55,768 nt of DNA, from positions 1-55,768 of the forward strand of contig JAJDDV010000150.1 in NCBI GenBank assembly GCA_029260135.1, read 5' to 3'. Below, piece by piece: positions 1 through 9,358 of the stretch. The DNA comes from Phycisphaerae bacterium (GTDB lineage: Bacteria > Planctomycetota > Phycisphaerae > UBA1845). The notes under the pieces are model-generated. The model was given only the letters and a program-made list of their open reading frames with translations, was not told where the DNA came from and did no database searches. The translations under genes and the position numbers were made by a program. The stretch's first letter is position 1, and each line of letters begins with the position of its first letter.

Positions 1-596
1 GATACACCAGCGTACAGCCCGGCACCTTTGGTGGCCTCGTTGATGGTTAGAACGCAGTTCGTGATCGTAGGGCTGCCGCCTTCGATGAAGACTCCGCCGC
101 CGTGGTTGTATGGGGGCATGCCATCCGCGTTGCCGCCGGTGATCGTGAAGCCGTCGAGGATGGCCGTGGTGCCTGTGCCGCTCCCGTTGACCACGTGATA
201 GGAGTTGTCGGCCGAGCCGACCACGCCGATCTCGCCACTGAGGATCGTGGTATTGACCCACGGATCCCGCTCGGCGAGTGACGTTTCACCGCCCACGAAC
301 CCACCGTAGATGGCCACGTCATCAACAAGCTGGAATGTCGCCCGTCGATCGCCGGCAGTTTGCCCTCCGCCCAGATCCGGTGTGTAGGCATGCTGGCTGG
401 CCGATGCCACCCAGATGCAGTCCGCGCTGCCGAGATTGGCCAGTGCTTCCTGGAGATGTTCGTATGCTGCCCCCCATGAACTGCCATCGCCACCTGACAC
501 ATCAGCATTGACGTAAACGATGCTCGGGCATTGGGCCACGACAGGGCTGCCGGCAAGGACACAAAACAGAGCAGATAGAGCGCTACAACGTGTCAT
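1..596 (-). CDS. Secreted right-handed beta-helix protein (partial, C-terminus beyond left edge)
   Basis: Read on the minus strand from ATG at 596, this frame stays open for 198 codons to the window edge, so the gene is incomplete. The ATG follows AGGGGA at good spacing. Residues 1-21 are a signal peptide ending in SPVVA before Q22. Residues 27-50 (YVNADVSGGDGSSWGAAY, then LQEAL) match the opening of planctomycete secreted beta-helix proteins of the choice-of-anchor Q type, and later stretches such as ILDGFTITGGNADG and GGGVFIEGGSPTITNC are typical parallel beta-helix rungs. It is probably exported and surface-associated or released; ligand or substrate cannot be told. Family placement is from motif recognition only. 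A frame-shifted minus reading at 47-562 is a shadow. Confidence 0.85.
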   Translation of the reverse strand, partial: MTRCSALSALFCVLAGSPVVAQCPSIVYVNADVSGGDGSSWGAAYEHLQEALANLGSADCIWVASASQHAYTPDLGGGQTAGDRRATFQLVDDVAIYGGFVGGETSLAERDPWVNTTILSGEIGVVGSADNSYHVVNGSGTGTTAILDGFTITGGNADGMPPYNHGGGVFIEGGSPTITNCVLTINEATKGAGLYAGV

Positions 597-1579
597 CTGA
601 GTATCCCCTGATGATGCGTGAAGAAAACGAGCGAAACGTGTTTTCGGTGCGGAGCGGTTCCGTGTTCGAACACATACCGATCCGATCGATCCGTGCGAAC
701 GGCGCAGCTGTGCGGGAGGAGATTCTTCTTTCGCGGGGCGTCGAGACGGAGCCGATAGCGCTCCTTCCGGCGCGGTCGATCTTGGCGTGCACGCGGACAT
801 ACGGATAGAATGGTGCGTGGAGACGCCCTGCATGATCCCTCCTAAGGACAACGCGTTGGCCTGAACACCTGTGCCACACCCAATATATGTCCGGTAACTG
901 ACACAGTCAAGAAGGAGTGTGAGATTACGGCATTGCCTGTCTCTTACCGCCGGCGATAAATGGACTGCCAACGATGTGTGGGTCGCGCGCCAATGCATTG
1001 GCTGGCGCACAGTAACCATCATGTCCTTAATCTGTATTAGTATTCCCCGCTCGTCTCTGCAGTATCGCCGTGCGGCATTGCATGGCAGTCTATACGGTGT
1101 TGTGTGCGGTGGTGGTGGCCGACGTAATGCCTTGCAGACAGGTCACTTACAGCGTGAGAGGTGAGAGCGGGTTGCACTGGTTCGGTGCCCAGAATAGGAT
1201 TCTTCAATCGCCTGGCACGCGGCATGCGTATGTCGCAGGCATGATTGGCTCGCGGAGAACAGGGCGGTTCCGGTGGCTGATTGGAGGGGGCAAGGGCACC
1301 TGAACTGAGTTCCCCTTTGGTGTACGTGTACTCACCGGTTTGGGGCGTTTTCCCGCTTCGACCGCCGCATTGGGAGCGACGAATCGCAGTTGACGGAGCC
1401 GTCTTGCCACGCCAGTTCGACGCAGCATGTTGCCGTGACGTATCGGTCGGGCGGTGCAAGTTAATCCCGATGGGAGCCCCGTCATGACCCGCCAGCTGGC
1501 GGTACCGCGTGGGTTGGACTGACGCGTCGTTTCGCAATGGCGCGTTTTCCAGGCATTGCCGCCGGAAGTTCACCTTGCG
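597..1579. other. Intergenic region without a convincing gene
   Basis: About 980 bases between the beta-helix gene and the HTH gene. Open frames exist on both strands but they are arginine-, proline- or serine-rich, have no usable ribosome binding site and resemble no family. A weak GG-N10-GC sigma-54-like string lies near 1212-1228 on the plus strand, with nothing coding downstream in that direction. Confidence 0.5.
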
Positions 1580-1987
1580 TCACGTTGAGCCGGCCTCCGT
1601 CCGGAATATTCTCCGCCCCGACACCAGATTCAGTAGCTTATTTGCGCAGCTCCGCGTAGCAGCCGGATCGCCGAACGCACCCGGCCGGGCCAACATCTCG
1701 TCAATCATGGTCGCGAGCACATGTCTCTCATCCCGGGTCAAGGAACTGTGGATGATTGAGAATCCAGATCCTACGCTGTACCGGCGCAACGCGGAATCGT
1801 ACTCAACGGGAAGACCGGCTTCCGCGAGCACCTCGAGGTCGCGGTAGATCGTTCGTGTCGATACATTGAGCCAACAAGCCAATTGGTCGGCCGTCACCGA
1901 TGACCGATGATCGAACGCGAAGACGAGTCGCGCCAGGCGGTTGATCCTACGACTTGCGGACGATACTCCGGTGACCTCGAGTTCCAT
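1580..1987 (-). CDS. DeoR/YafY-type HTH transcriptional regulator, short form
   Basis: A 135-residue protein with an N-terminal winged helix-turn-helix of the HTH_11 class. Residues 13-55 run through RRINRLARLVFAFDH to VSTRTIYRDLEVLAEAGLP, the recognition-helix signature of DeoR/YafY regulators; residues 60-72 (PVEYDSALRRYSV) form the wing. Full-length YafY regulators are around 230-330 residues and continue into a WYL ligand-binding domain. Here only about 60 residues follow, so it is either a naturally short single-domain form, which planctomycetes do have, or a truncated gene. Start ATG 1987 is preceded by GGAGGG eight bases upstream. No neighbour indicates its target. Confidence 0.8.
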   Translation of the reverse strand: MELEVTGVSSASRRINRLARLVFAFDHRSSVTADQLACWLNVSTRTIYRDLEVLAEAGLPVEYDSALRRYSVGSGFSIIHSSLTRDERHVLATMIDEMLARPGAFGDPAATRSCANKLLNLVSGRRIFRTEAGST

Positions 1988-2572
1988 ATACGCACCCTCC
2001 GGCCGAATTCAGCTCAAGAAATCGGCTTTTGCCACAAGCAGACCCCTCTCCCTTCTGATACCGACATCCGAGGTCCTCCATCTCGTTTTTTCTTGGCATT
2101 TTCTTGGTGCTTTCCAACGGGCGGGCGCAGACTGGGCCCGATTCGCCCTGTCATCACCGGATCGGACGTCTTGTGCCGAGGCGATATTGCCAAGAGGTAG
2201 TCCCACGGGGTGTCTAGATCTTCACGTCGATGGTCAGCCAAATAGACAGACCATGCGACGGCAAACCGAGCCTCCTTGGAGCCGGTTAGGGGGACGGTTG
2301 CTCAATCTGATGCGACCCTGAAGCGCAGGCTAAGCGCCCTATCTCGTGTGGAGGCGGATTGGACGAGAGGGGATGTGCCGCGCACCATCTGGCGATCTTG
2401 TCAAGGACCAGACGATGCGGTAAAGACGGTGTACGAATGCCGGGTGCCCAGTGAGACTCGGTGATGGTGAGTGCTGCCTGCCTTCCGTCGCCTCGGTCTC
2501 AGTCCGGCAGCGAGGTCTATTTCGCTGACACGATGCTGATGGGCAGCCCCGTCCTATGCGAGGAGTCGAGAA
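1988..2572. other. Intergenic region between divergent genes
   Basis: Upstream regions of the minus-strand HTH gene and the plus-strand dockerin gene. Near 2086-2107 there is an imperfect tandem TTTTCTTGG(CA/TG). No convincing gene is seen on either strand. Confidence 0.4.
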
Positions 2573-4603
2573 ATGCATTCCCTTACGGCGGTGGGACCGA
2601 TTCTGTCTCTTTTGATCACAGTGTGTTCTGTTCCGCCGTACTGGTCCACGGGCCGCGGCGATGCGGACAGCGACGGTGACGTCGACTTGTTCGATACAGC
2701 AAGGATGCAGTCCTGTTTTGGCGGCGAGTGGGCGGGACCGCCTTTGCCTGGTTGCGGGGAGGTTGAGTTTAACGGTGACAGCAATGTCGATGCCAAGGAC
2801 TGGCAGGGGCTGAGACTCAACCTGGCGGGGCCTGGGAAACCGACGGCCACAGCATCGGTCGGCTACATGGCCAAGGTGATGGATCGCTTTCACACCGCAA
2901 CTGAGGTCTACACCGACGCTGACGCCGCGGGAAACCACTTCGCCGCCAGAGGGCGATTCGCCAGCGAGAATGGCGGCGGCTATGTGTTGCCCATGGAGGA
3001 GGCTGTCCGCGAGAGCCCCTACGACGGGGTCGACTGCATCCGGTGTAGTTTTCAATCGTCGGGATCGAACTGGGGAGGTTGGTACTTCCAGAACGGGGCG
3101 CTGACGGGGAACGAAGCTGCACCCACCGAGAACTGGGGGAGTGTTCCGGGCGCGGGTGTCGACATGAGCGGAGCCACCCAACTGACATTCTGGGCCAAAG
3201 GCGCGCAAGGCGGTGAACGCGTCGAGTTCTTCGCGTTCGGTGTAGGTAGACATGCCGGAACCGGCGTGCCGACCATGCCCTACCCTGATTCGTCCTCCAA
3301 GGTCTCGTTGGGCTACAGCACGCTCTCAACAGACTGGACGCAGTACAGCCTCGACGTTGGGAACCTGAATCTGACGTACGTATTGGGCGGTTTCGGCTGG
3401 GTCACGAGCGCTGCAGCAAACGCTGGTGGCGACATAACATTCTTCTTGGACAACATCCGATTCGACAAAGCCCGTCTGAACGAGCCGAGATTTCTGCTCA
3501 GCTATGAAACCATCGCCTCCAACACGGACTTCGATGTTGTCCTTCGCAATGTCGCCTTTACGTATGACAATGCGCTGGCCTTGATCGGGTTCCTGGCGTC
3601 CGGAAATCGCGTGCGGGCAACGTTGCTCGCCGATGCGCTCGTGTACGCGCTGGACAACGATCGCTTCTATACGGATGGCCGGGTCCGCAATGCCTATCAG
3701 GCCGGTGACCTGCGCCTGCCGCCTGGCTGGACACCCAACGGGAAGATCGGCACCGTCCGCATGCCCGGGTGGTATCACCAAACCACCGGACAATGGCAGG
3801 AGGACGGAGGCAACGTCGGTTCCTCGACGGGCAACGTTGCGTGGGCCATGCTCGCTCTGCTCGCCTATTACGAGTCGGTGGGTGGCGAGACGTACCTCAA
3901 TGCGGCGGTGCGCATGGGCGAATGGCTGGAGCAGCATTGCAGGGATGCTCGGGGCAGCGGCGGCTACACCGCCGGCTTTGAAGGATGGGAACCATCGCCG
4001 GCACCGCTTCCCTACAAGTCCACGGAGCATAACATCGACGTCTACGCCGTGTTTCGACGGCTGCATCTTCTCACCGGCGACGACAAGTGGCGCGAGAGGT
4101 CTGAGCACGCAAAGCGGTTTGTCGCCAGCATGTGGAATGCTACAGACGGGTTCTTCTGGACGGGATCGGGAACCGACGGTGTTTCCGTGAACAAGGATGT
4201 GATTCCTGTCGACGTTCAAGCGTGGGCCGTACTTGCCCTCGATCACGAGAACCAGGAGTACCGGCGTGCCCTTGACTACGCCGAGCAGTACCTCATGTTC
4301 GGTGGCGGTTTCGACTTCAATCAGGACCTCGACGGCGTGTGGTACGAAGGCACGGCACAAATGGCGCTGGCCTACGCCTACACCGGACAATGCGCCAAGG
4401 CCGCCACACTTTTGGCATTCCTTCATTCCCGCCAAGAGCCGTCCGGTGCAATGGTCGCGGCGGATAGAGATGAACTGACAACAGGTTTCTTCCTGCCGGA
4501 CGGACAGCCATGGGTGTACTACCACCGCCCGCACGTTGGAGCTACAGCGTGGCTGGTTATGGCAGAGAGAGCGTTGAACCCGTTTACACCGTGGCCTGAG
4601 TGA
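2573..4603 (+). CDS. Secreted dockerin-containing protein with (alpha/alpha)6-barrel-like domain
   Basis: 676 residues. Residues 1-25 are a signal peptide. Residues 28-87 form a dockerin type I-like module: GDADSDGDVDLFD, then MQSCFGG, PGCGEVEFNGDS and VDAKDW, i.e. two calcium-loop halves with a cysteine in each, in the planctomycete manner. Residues 95-300 look like a beta-sandwich carbohydrate-binding domain (GGWYFQNG, LTFWAKGAQGG, FFLDNIRFD). Residues 305-676 are rich in paired helices and aromatics (YDNALALIGFLASG, NVAWAMLALLAYYE, WAVLALDHE), typical of six-hairpin glycosidase barrels. I infer polysaccharide binding or breakdown outside the cell; the catalytic residues and GH family are not assigned. 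An N-terminal dockerin is less common than a C-terminal one. GAGGAG lies upstream of ATG 2573. Confidence 0.75.
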   Translation: MHSLTAVGPILSLLITVCSVPPYWSTGRGDADSDGDVDLFDTARMQSCFGGEWAGPPLPGCGEVEFNGDSNVDAKDWQGLRLNLAGPGKPTATASVGYMAKVMDRFHTATEVYTDADAAGNHFAARGRFASENGGGYVLPMEEAVRESPYDGVDCIRCSFQSSGSNWGGWYFQNGALTGNEAAPTENWGSVPGAGVDMSGATQLTFWAKGAQGGERVEFFAFGVGRHAGTGVPTMPYPDSSSKVSLGYSTLSTDWTQYSLDVGNLNLTYVLGGFGWVTSAAANAGGDITFFLDNIRFDKARLNEPRFLLSYETIASNTDFDVVLRNVAFTYDNALALIGFLASGNRVRATLLADALVYALDNDRFYTDGRVRNAYQAGDLRLPPGWTPNGKIGTVRMPGWYHQTTGQWQEDGGNVGSSTGNVAWAMLALLAYYESVGGETYLNAAVRMGEWLEQHCRDARGSGGYTAGFEGWEPSPAPLPYKSTEHNIDVYAVFRRLHLLTGDDKWRERSEHAKRFVASMWNATDGFFWTGSGTDGVSVNKDVIPVDVQAWAVLALDHENQEYRRALDYAEQYLMFGGGFDFNQDLDGVWYEGTAQMALAYAYTGQCAKAATLLAFLHSRQEPSGAMVAADRDELTTGFFLPDGQPWVYYHRPHVGATAWLVMAERALNPFTPWPE

Positions 4604-5544
4604 ACGGGAGCCGACCTTAAACAGAGTGCAAGTGGTTGACTGGCTTATGCTGCCCCCCTGTCGATGGTGCTTGGCCTGGAAGAAGGATCAGGATGAAGTG
4701 GGGCGACCTGCGCCGAGACAGATGATGGAGAGGCCGCTAGACGCCCATTGGTATCGCGTTCGACGATTGGTCCGATCCGCCGGACACTTGAGAACTGAAT
4801 CTCACGATGCAACGTAGCGGTACGAGTGTGGAGACCTGAGGCTGCCGGTGGTACGCCTGTCGACGGCCTGTCGACCGCGAAGGACCGCCGGTACCGCCTA
4901 CGGAGCGAATTGCGGTCCGGTCCGGTTCGGTCGCTCTGGCTCCAACCGGTAGAGCCGGGCGACGGAGTGGATTCCGCGGCTCGTACGCTTGCCGTACGGG
5001 CCCCTTCCGCCGATTCTGATCGCCCGAACCCTGGGAAGCACCGGGGCAGGGAGCATCACGAAAGCTCGTAATCGCAGTTATGACGTGCCCCCGTGGCCGG
5101 TACTCCTTGTCATGTTAGTCCGAGGGCTCCTGGCCCGCCCCGCGCGGTGGGCGGAGCCATGCCTCGCGCCGCCCGCCGCCGGCGGAATTGCCCCGGATCT
5201 TCTGTCGGCCAACGTTGGATGATGGCACCGGTTCGCGGTTACACTCTGTTATCAGAGGCCTTCGTGCCAAGGTATGGTTGAGCCTCTTCAAACCCTACCA
5301 TAATGGGCGAAGGCCTTCTCCAGCCGCACACCACCTGACGTTGATGAAATATGTGGATTGAATCGATGCGCATACGCAACGCGTCGTGTCCGGAACCGTT
5401 CGCACAGGGACAGGAATCGCTCCGTCGCTCAGGAGGCTGCGGAGTCGGTCCGGCTTAGTGTCCCGCTCGAACGAAACCGACGAATTCGGAGGAGCTCCAA
5501 CGCGCCTGCAAACGGCGCTGGGTTGGCCGCACAGTCGCGGGCGG
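4604..5544. other. Intergenic region without a convincing gene
   Basis: About 940 bases. Open frames here are low-complexity and lack ribosome binding sites. A small run of overlapping TCCGG/TTCGG units near 4915-4932 and a GC-rich patch near 5130-5180 are the only visible structure. Confidence 0.45.
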
Positions 5545-5817
5545 CTATTTGATCCGCCCGTTCGTGCCGCGGGCTTCGCGTCGGCGTCGCGCAGCTTCAA
5601 GTAGCCGTGTGCGTAGCTCTTGAGGTACCGTCAAGTCCGCCTCCTCAGACTGAACATAGTCCTCCAGTGCTTGAGCTATGGCGGCGGACTCCTTCAGCCG
5701 AAGCTTGCAGGCAGCGCACTTATTGAGATGTTCTTGGGTTTGGGCGTCGACGTCGGACTTGAGCACATCTCCGCGCGCGATCGCCGTCACCAATTTCTCT
5801 GGAATGCATGCGGACAT
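5545..5817 (-). CDS. Anti-sigma-factor-like zinc-finger protein (zf-HC2 type), orphan
   Basis: 90 residues from ATG 5817 (MSACIPEKLV). Residues 28-36 contain HLNKCAACK, an H-x3-C-x2-C zinc site as in the zf-HC2 domain of ECF anti-sigma factors; the preceding PEKL...RGD segment is also typical. The remaining 55 residues are charged and helical, with no membrane segment, so it would be a soluble zinc anti-sigma or a related regulator. No sigma factor is adjacent; the nearest ECF gene is at 7456. A longer start at 5904 would add 29 residues (MIEQWPPLPP...) but has no better ribosome binding site. It is transcribed divergently from the gene at 6090. Confidence 0.65.
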   Translation of the reverse strand: MSACIPEKLVTAIARGDVLKSDVDAQTQEHLNKCAACKLRLKESAAIAQALEDYVQSEEADLTVPQELRTRLLEAARRRREARGTNGRIK

Positions 5818-6089
5818 GGCTGGGCGCCTATCTCGCAAAACTCGTGCAGTCTTGGTCGTCAAACCAGCCGTCTCCGGAGGCAAAGGCGGCCACTGTTCGA
5901 TCATACGATTGATCGGGCTGTCGCCGCAGGTGAATTTGACGAGGAACCGTACCCCGCAAGGGAGGTCCTGTAAAGCCGGTATTTCATCGGCATTCTCAGC
6001 CTGTGAAAGAAATTACCGCTGAAGGTGTCTCTTATACGGGCGTACGAAATGGGAAACCCTACCCGGGCTGTCAAACTGGAGGAATCTCG

Positions 6090-6563
6090 ATGAGCCGTCC
6101 GTTCCGCAAGAACTGGAGAAAGAACCTCGCCGCGCTCGCAGCGCTGGCGACAATTGCGACCTTCGCCGTTACTCTCGCGAGTTCATGCTGTTCGCAGGAC
6201 CGAGAAAGCCACCACGAGAAGGAGTTTCTACCGGAAGCCGAAAGCGCGAAAGACGTGCTGAACGTTGTCTGCTCGTTTGGCTCGCCGCTCGATTGGGCGG
6301 CACGATCGAGGGACCTCTTTGTGGGCCGGTGGATTCCGCGACCCGGATGGGCCGGCGTCGTGGCGTCAGCGCCGCGCTTGGAGGATGGGCAATGGACGGT
6401 TGAAATCAGAGAAAACGGGACTGGTGCTGTAATTCTGGCGTGTTCACTCGAGACGATGGCACATCTCCGGCCTGGGCAGCCGGTGACCGTTCTCGGGCAG
6501 GTGGCCGGAACCAACGCTTGCCGGTCGGTGACCGTTCGCAGCACAACCGTCGCGATCGAGTAG
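6090..6563 (+). CDS. Exported protein with OB-fold-like C-terminal domain
   Basis: 157 residues from ATG 6090, which follows GGAGGAATCTCG, a strong ribosome binding site; a longer frame from 6003 is not favoured. Residues 1-32 are a positively charged, hydrophobic export signal ending LASSCC, a marginal lipobox, so it may be a lipoprotein. Residues 80-157 (GWAGVVASAPRLEDGQWTV, PGQPVTVLGQVAG, VTVRSTTVAIE) follow the strand pattern of the tRNA_anti-like OB fold found in small envelope proteins. Function unknown. It faces away from the zinc-finger gene ending at 5545 across a short divergent region. Confidence 0.65.
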   Translation: MSRPFRKNWRKNLAALAALATIATFAVTLASSCCSQDRESHHEKEFLPEAESAKDVLNVVCSFGSPLDWAARSRDLFVGRWIPRPGWAGVVASAPRLEDGQWTVEIRENGTGAVILACSLETMAHLRPGQPVTVLGQVAGTNACRSVTVRSTTVAIE

Positions 6564-7455
6564 CGAACGCGAGCCGTGATCGACGCCGCAGGTTGGGTTT
6601 GCGGCCGAATCCTAGCCAAGTAGCGTGGCAGCGGCGCATTCGCGGTCGAGCAGGATTACAGATTGGGACTGGTAGAGGGGGCGGCGTACATGTTGGGCCT
6701 CGGGGGAAAGCTCAGCCACATGTTTAGTCAACCGCCGGGTCGGTCTCGCGGGGTGCTCCGGTGTAACCGCGGTGGTCGGCGGAAGAGCTTGAATCCCAGC
6801 CGCTGCCGATCGATCAGGCGGATCCGCTGCACCGGCTCGCGATCTGATTCAATCGGCTGATGGCAGTGAGCCCGGTACGGTCCGAACGCGTAACGGGAAT
6901 GGGATCCGGTTCTCATGGAGTTCCCCTACCACAACCAAGGTGGGCAGGTGGCCGTGCCCATGGCAATGAACTGCCGCGATGCCTTCTCAGCCAGTGCAGC
7001 GTACGGCGACGCGATTCACGAGGAATCATGTGTTTCGACGGCGGCGATCAACCTCGGCAGGCCCTTTGCCCACATTTCTCAGTATCTTCGTGGATGTCGC
7101 GCACGGCGAGGTGATCCGCACACAACTCCCATGAGCGGACCACCGAACGCGTGTGAGTCCGGTTCGCGACCCGATGTCCCAGGTCACTGCAGCACTGAAT
7201 ATGTTCGTGCGGAGCCCTAGTTTGACATACTCACGCCGTGTGCCACATGTAGAGATTTTCGTGGGGCTGGTCGATTTGGTTCATTCTTAGATGTTCTGTT
7301 TCTTCACCTTCGGGCGTTTCTGAAGCCGTACTGGGCGTAACCATGGCCTCACCAAGTTTTCTCAGATTTGCATGAAAGATGCGCCTTGCAGGCGTGTCTA
7401 TAGAAACGGCTGATGAATGGGATAGAATTGGACTCGCCGTCTCCTCCTGCTCGCG
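6564..7455. other. Intergenic region without a convincing gene
   Basis: About 890 bases before the sigma factor. Frames on the plus strand near 6860-7220 are open but look non-coding (mixed composition, no family likeness, no ribosome binding site). A TTGACA at about 7223 lacks a good -10 partner. Confidence 0.45.
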
Positions 7456-8082
7456 GTGCGGAAACCACGGGGATTTTCAACGTGTGTTCGGGCGACCCAA
7501 GTGAGAAGCGACAAGAAACCTCACGAGTACGAACCCGACCTCGAAGGGCTGAAGCGAGGAGATAATGACGAATGGGGGAGATTTCTTGAAGCCTACCGTT
7601 CGAGGTTTAAGGCACGAGCCCGGTACTATTTTTCGCGCCCCGTCATGGTCGAAGCTGTCGCTGAAGATGCAATGATGAGAGTGTTCGACAAGATCTACAC
7701 GGTTCGCAAAGAGGAGAGCATTGCGTCTTGGGTCATGCGCATTACCGCCAACGTCGCGAAGAACTACCTGCGCCGATCCGAGGAGCGGCATATGCATCAG
7801 GAGCTTGTTGACGAAGAGCCGACGCGTTCGGCGAGAGGACCGTCCGCTGGAAACAAGCCCCCAGACCAGATTCTAATGAGCCGTGAGCGATCGGTGCTGT
7901 TATACAAAGCCATCGCTGACCTACCGGATTCACTCCGTGTTCCGTTTGTCCTCAGGCGATTGGATGGACTTCCGAGCCGTACAATCGCAGAGATCCTGGG
8001 ACTGTCAGAAGGCGCGGTGGACTCGCGGATTTTTCGTGCCTATCAGAGATTGAAGGACTTGCTGCCGGAGTTAGATGAATGA
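7456..8082 (+). CDS. ECF-type RNA polymerase sigma factor
   Basis: 208 residues. Residues 31-110 match sigma region 2 (GLKRGDNDEWGRFLEAYRS, EDAMMRVFDKIY, SWVMRITANVAKNYLRR) and residues 150-204 match region 4 (DLPDSLRVPFVLRRLDGLP, TIAEILGLSEGAVDSRIFRAYQRLK), the -35-binding HTH. The linker (residues 115-145) is unstructured and there is no region 3, as in ECF sigma factors. The start is a GTG at 7456; GTG 7501 (VRSDKKPH) is equally plausible and neither has a clear Shine-Dalgarno. The stop overlaps the next start (ATGA at 8079-8082), so the two products are translationally coupled, which fits a sigma/anti-sigma pair. Confidence 0.88.
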   Translation: MRKPRGFSTCVRATQVRSDKKPHEYEPDLEGLKRGDNDEWGRFLEAYRSRFKARARYYFSRPVMVEAVAEDAMMRVFDKIYTVRKEESIASWVMRITANVAKNYLRRSEERHMHQELVDEEPTRSARGPSAGNKPPDQILMSRERSVLLYKAIADLPDSLRVPFVLRRLDGLPSRTIAEILGLSEGAVDSRIFRAYQRLKDLLPELDE

Positions 8083-8525
8083 AAGACCGCCATTCGACAA
8101 GCTCGGACGCGTGCCGCCGGTTTAGAGACGCGCTACACGTCTACGCATCGGGGCATGGCGAGACCAAGGATATCGGAGGCGAGCTGGCAGCGCACATCGA
8201 TGTGTGCTGCGCGTGCAAGCGAGAGCTGGCGTTCACTCGCCGGATCGTTGAGGCCATCGAGTCACATCTCGAAGCGATCCGTCTGGAAGCGTCCGATTCG
8301 AGCGCTACAAAACGGAAGATGCTGAGGCGACTGATGAAGATGAAGGTGTGGCGCCGGATTCGCCACTTGGGGCCTGTTCAAGTGACCTACGAACGGGTGA
8401 GATCACTGCTTCACCTCGTCAGTGGGGGCAGTGTCAATTCGGATACGGGCGGCGTCCGTGTGCCGCTGGTTACGGGTTCCGGTTACGCGATTACACAACG
8501 CTCGGGGCTCGTTCTTGGGCGATAG
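8079..8525 (+). CDS. Putative anti-sigma factor with zinc-binding motif
   Basis: 148 residues, overlapping the ECF sigma gene by four bases. Residues 39-47 are HIDVCCACK, an H-x3-C-x2-C zinc site like that of zf-HC2 anti-sigma proteins, in a short helical domain (residues 10-75). There is no transmembrane helix, unlike many RsiW-type anti-sigma factors; the C-terminal half is basic (KRKMLRRLMKMKVWRRIRH) and ends in a glycine/valine-rich tail. I infer that it holds the upstream sigma factor inactive in the cytoplasm, from position and motif. The signal it responds to is not visible. Confidence 0.65.
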   Translation: MKDRHSTSSDACRRFRDALHVYASGHGETKDIGGELAAHIDVCCACKRELAFTRRIVEAIESHLEAIRLEASDSSATKRKMLRRLMKMKVWRRIRHLGPVQVTYERVRSLLHLVSGGSVNSDTGGVRVPLVTGSGYAITQRSGLVLGR

Positions 8526-8539
8526 ATACTGAGGCTACA

Positions 8540-9118
8540 ATGTCAGCGACAAAAAGAGAACCGCCAAAAAAATGTTCCGTCTTGACGATCGCCGGTAAGG
8601 ACGAGCCGGACATGTTGCACTCGCTGGCATCACTCACGCAGCAGGAGTCGCCGGGGCAGAAGGGGAAGCTGAATACGGCCGAGTGCGTTGGTCACACACT
8701 CGCCAATCGGGTCATCCTGTTTGCGAAGCTCGAAGGCGAGATCGGTGCGCTGGAGGCCTTGAACAAACGGGCCGAAGAGCGGTTCCGCGGCGACCTTCAT
8801 TGCCACAGCGAGATCGTTGACGACGTCGAGTATATGCCGGGGGATATGTACGTGTTTCCGATGAGGCTGAGGATTTCATCACCGGATGACCCGGGCATCC
8901 TGGCGGCCGTCACAAAGCTCCTTGCCGACTGCAAGACACACATTCTGTCTTATCGCTGCGAGCGCTACTCACCGGCACGATCCTACGGAATGCTGGTGAG
9001 TGAACAGACCTACGTCTTGAAGGTGCCGGTCGAATTTGACAAGGCACAGTTCCTCGCCCATCTCCACGAGATCTCGGATGAGCACGGGTTCTTCAGCTCC
9101 ACGTTGGAACCGCTGTAG
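8540..9118 (+). CDS. ACT-domain protein, GcvR-like
   Basis: 192 residues from ATG 8540, which follows GAGG with six-base spacing; a reading from 8348 overlaps the previous gene and is rejected. Two ACT-like folds are visible: residues 11-95 (CSVLTIAGKDEPDMLHSLASLTQQ, then NRVILFAKLEGE) and residues 110-185 (FPMRLRISSPDDPGILAAVTKLLAD, LKVPVEF). The order and spacing resemble the glycine cleavage repressor GcvR, a two-ACT regulator without a DNA-binding domain. ACT domains bind small ligands, usually amino acids. The ligand and partner here are unknown. It may be co-transcribed with the sigma/anti-sigma pair (14-base gap). Confidence 0.7.
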   Translation: MSATKREPPKKCSVLTIAGKDEPDMLHSLASLTQQESPGQKGKLNTAECVGHTLANRVILFAKLEGEIGALEALNKRAEERFRGDLHCHSEIVDDVEYMPGDMYVFPMRLRISSPDDPGILAAVTKLLADCKTHILSYRCERYSPARSYGMLVSEQTYVLKVPVEFDKAQFLAHLHEISDEHGFFSSTLEPL

Positions 9119-9358
9119 CGGGAAGGCTCGCCGCGACGCGCAGATCCCTACTCGACATGCCGGGAGAGATCTGCGCTCTAACGCGGCGCGCATCGTGTGC
9201 CAAGCGGTCGGCACTGTGCGCCTCTTCGATGTCGACTCCTCCCGCGCGAAGAAAACTTCCTTTTGTATGAAAGAAGTTCGCTCCACGTGTGTCTTACTTG
9301 TAGAAACACGAGCCGCATGTGCGGCGCGATAGGAATTCTCTAAGATGGAGGCTGTTCG

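Noticed and set aside
47-562. Minus-strand frame of 171 codons
   Set aside because: It is a shifted reading of the beta-helix gene, whose own frame has a signal peptide, ribosome binding site and family motifs.
583-879. Minus-strand frame upstream of the beta-helix gene
   Set aside because: Arginine-rich, no ribosome binding site, overlaps the true start at 596 and resembles no protein family.
1212-1228. CTGGCACGCGGCATGCG as a second sigma-54 promoter
   Set aside because: GG and GC have the right spacing, but three defined positions differ from consensus and no gene follows on that strand.
6860-7220. Overlapping plus-strand frames of 84 and 101 codons
   Set aside because: Composition and codon use look random and there is no ribosome binding site or recognisable domain.
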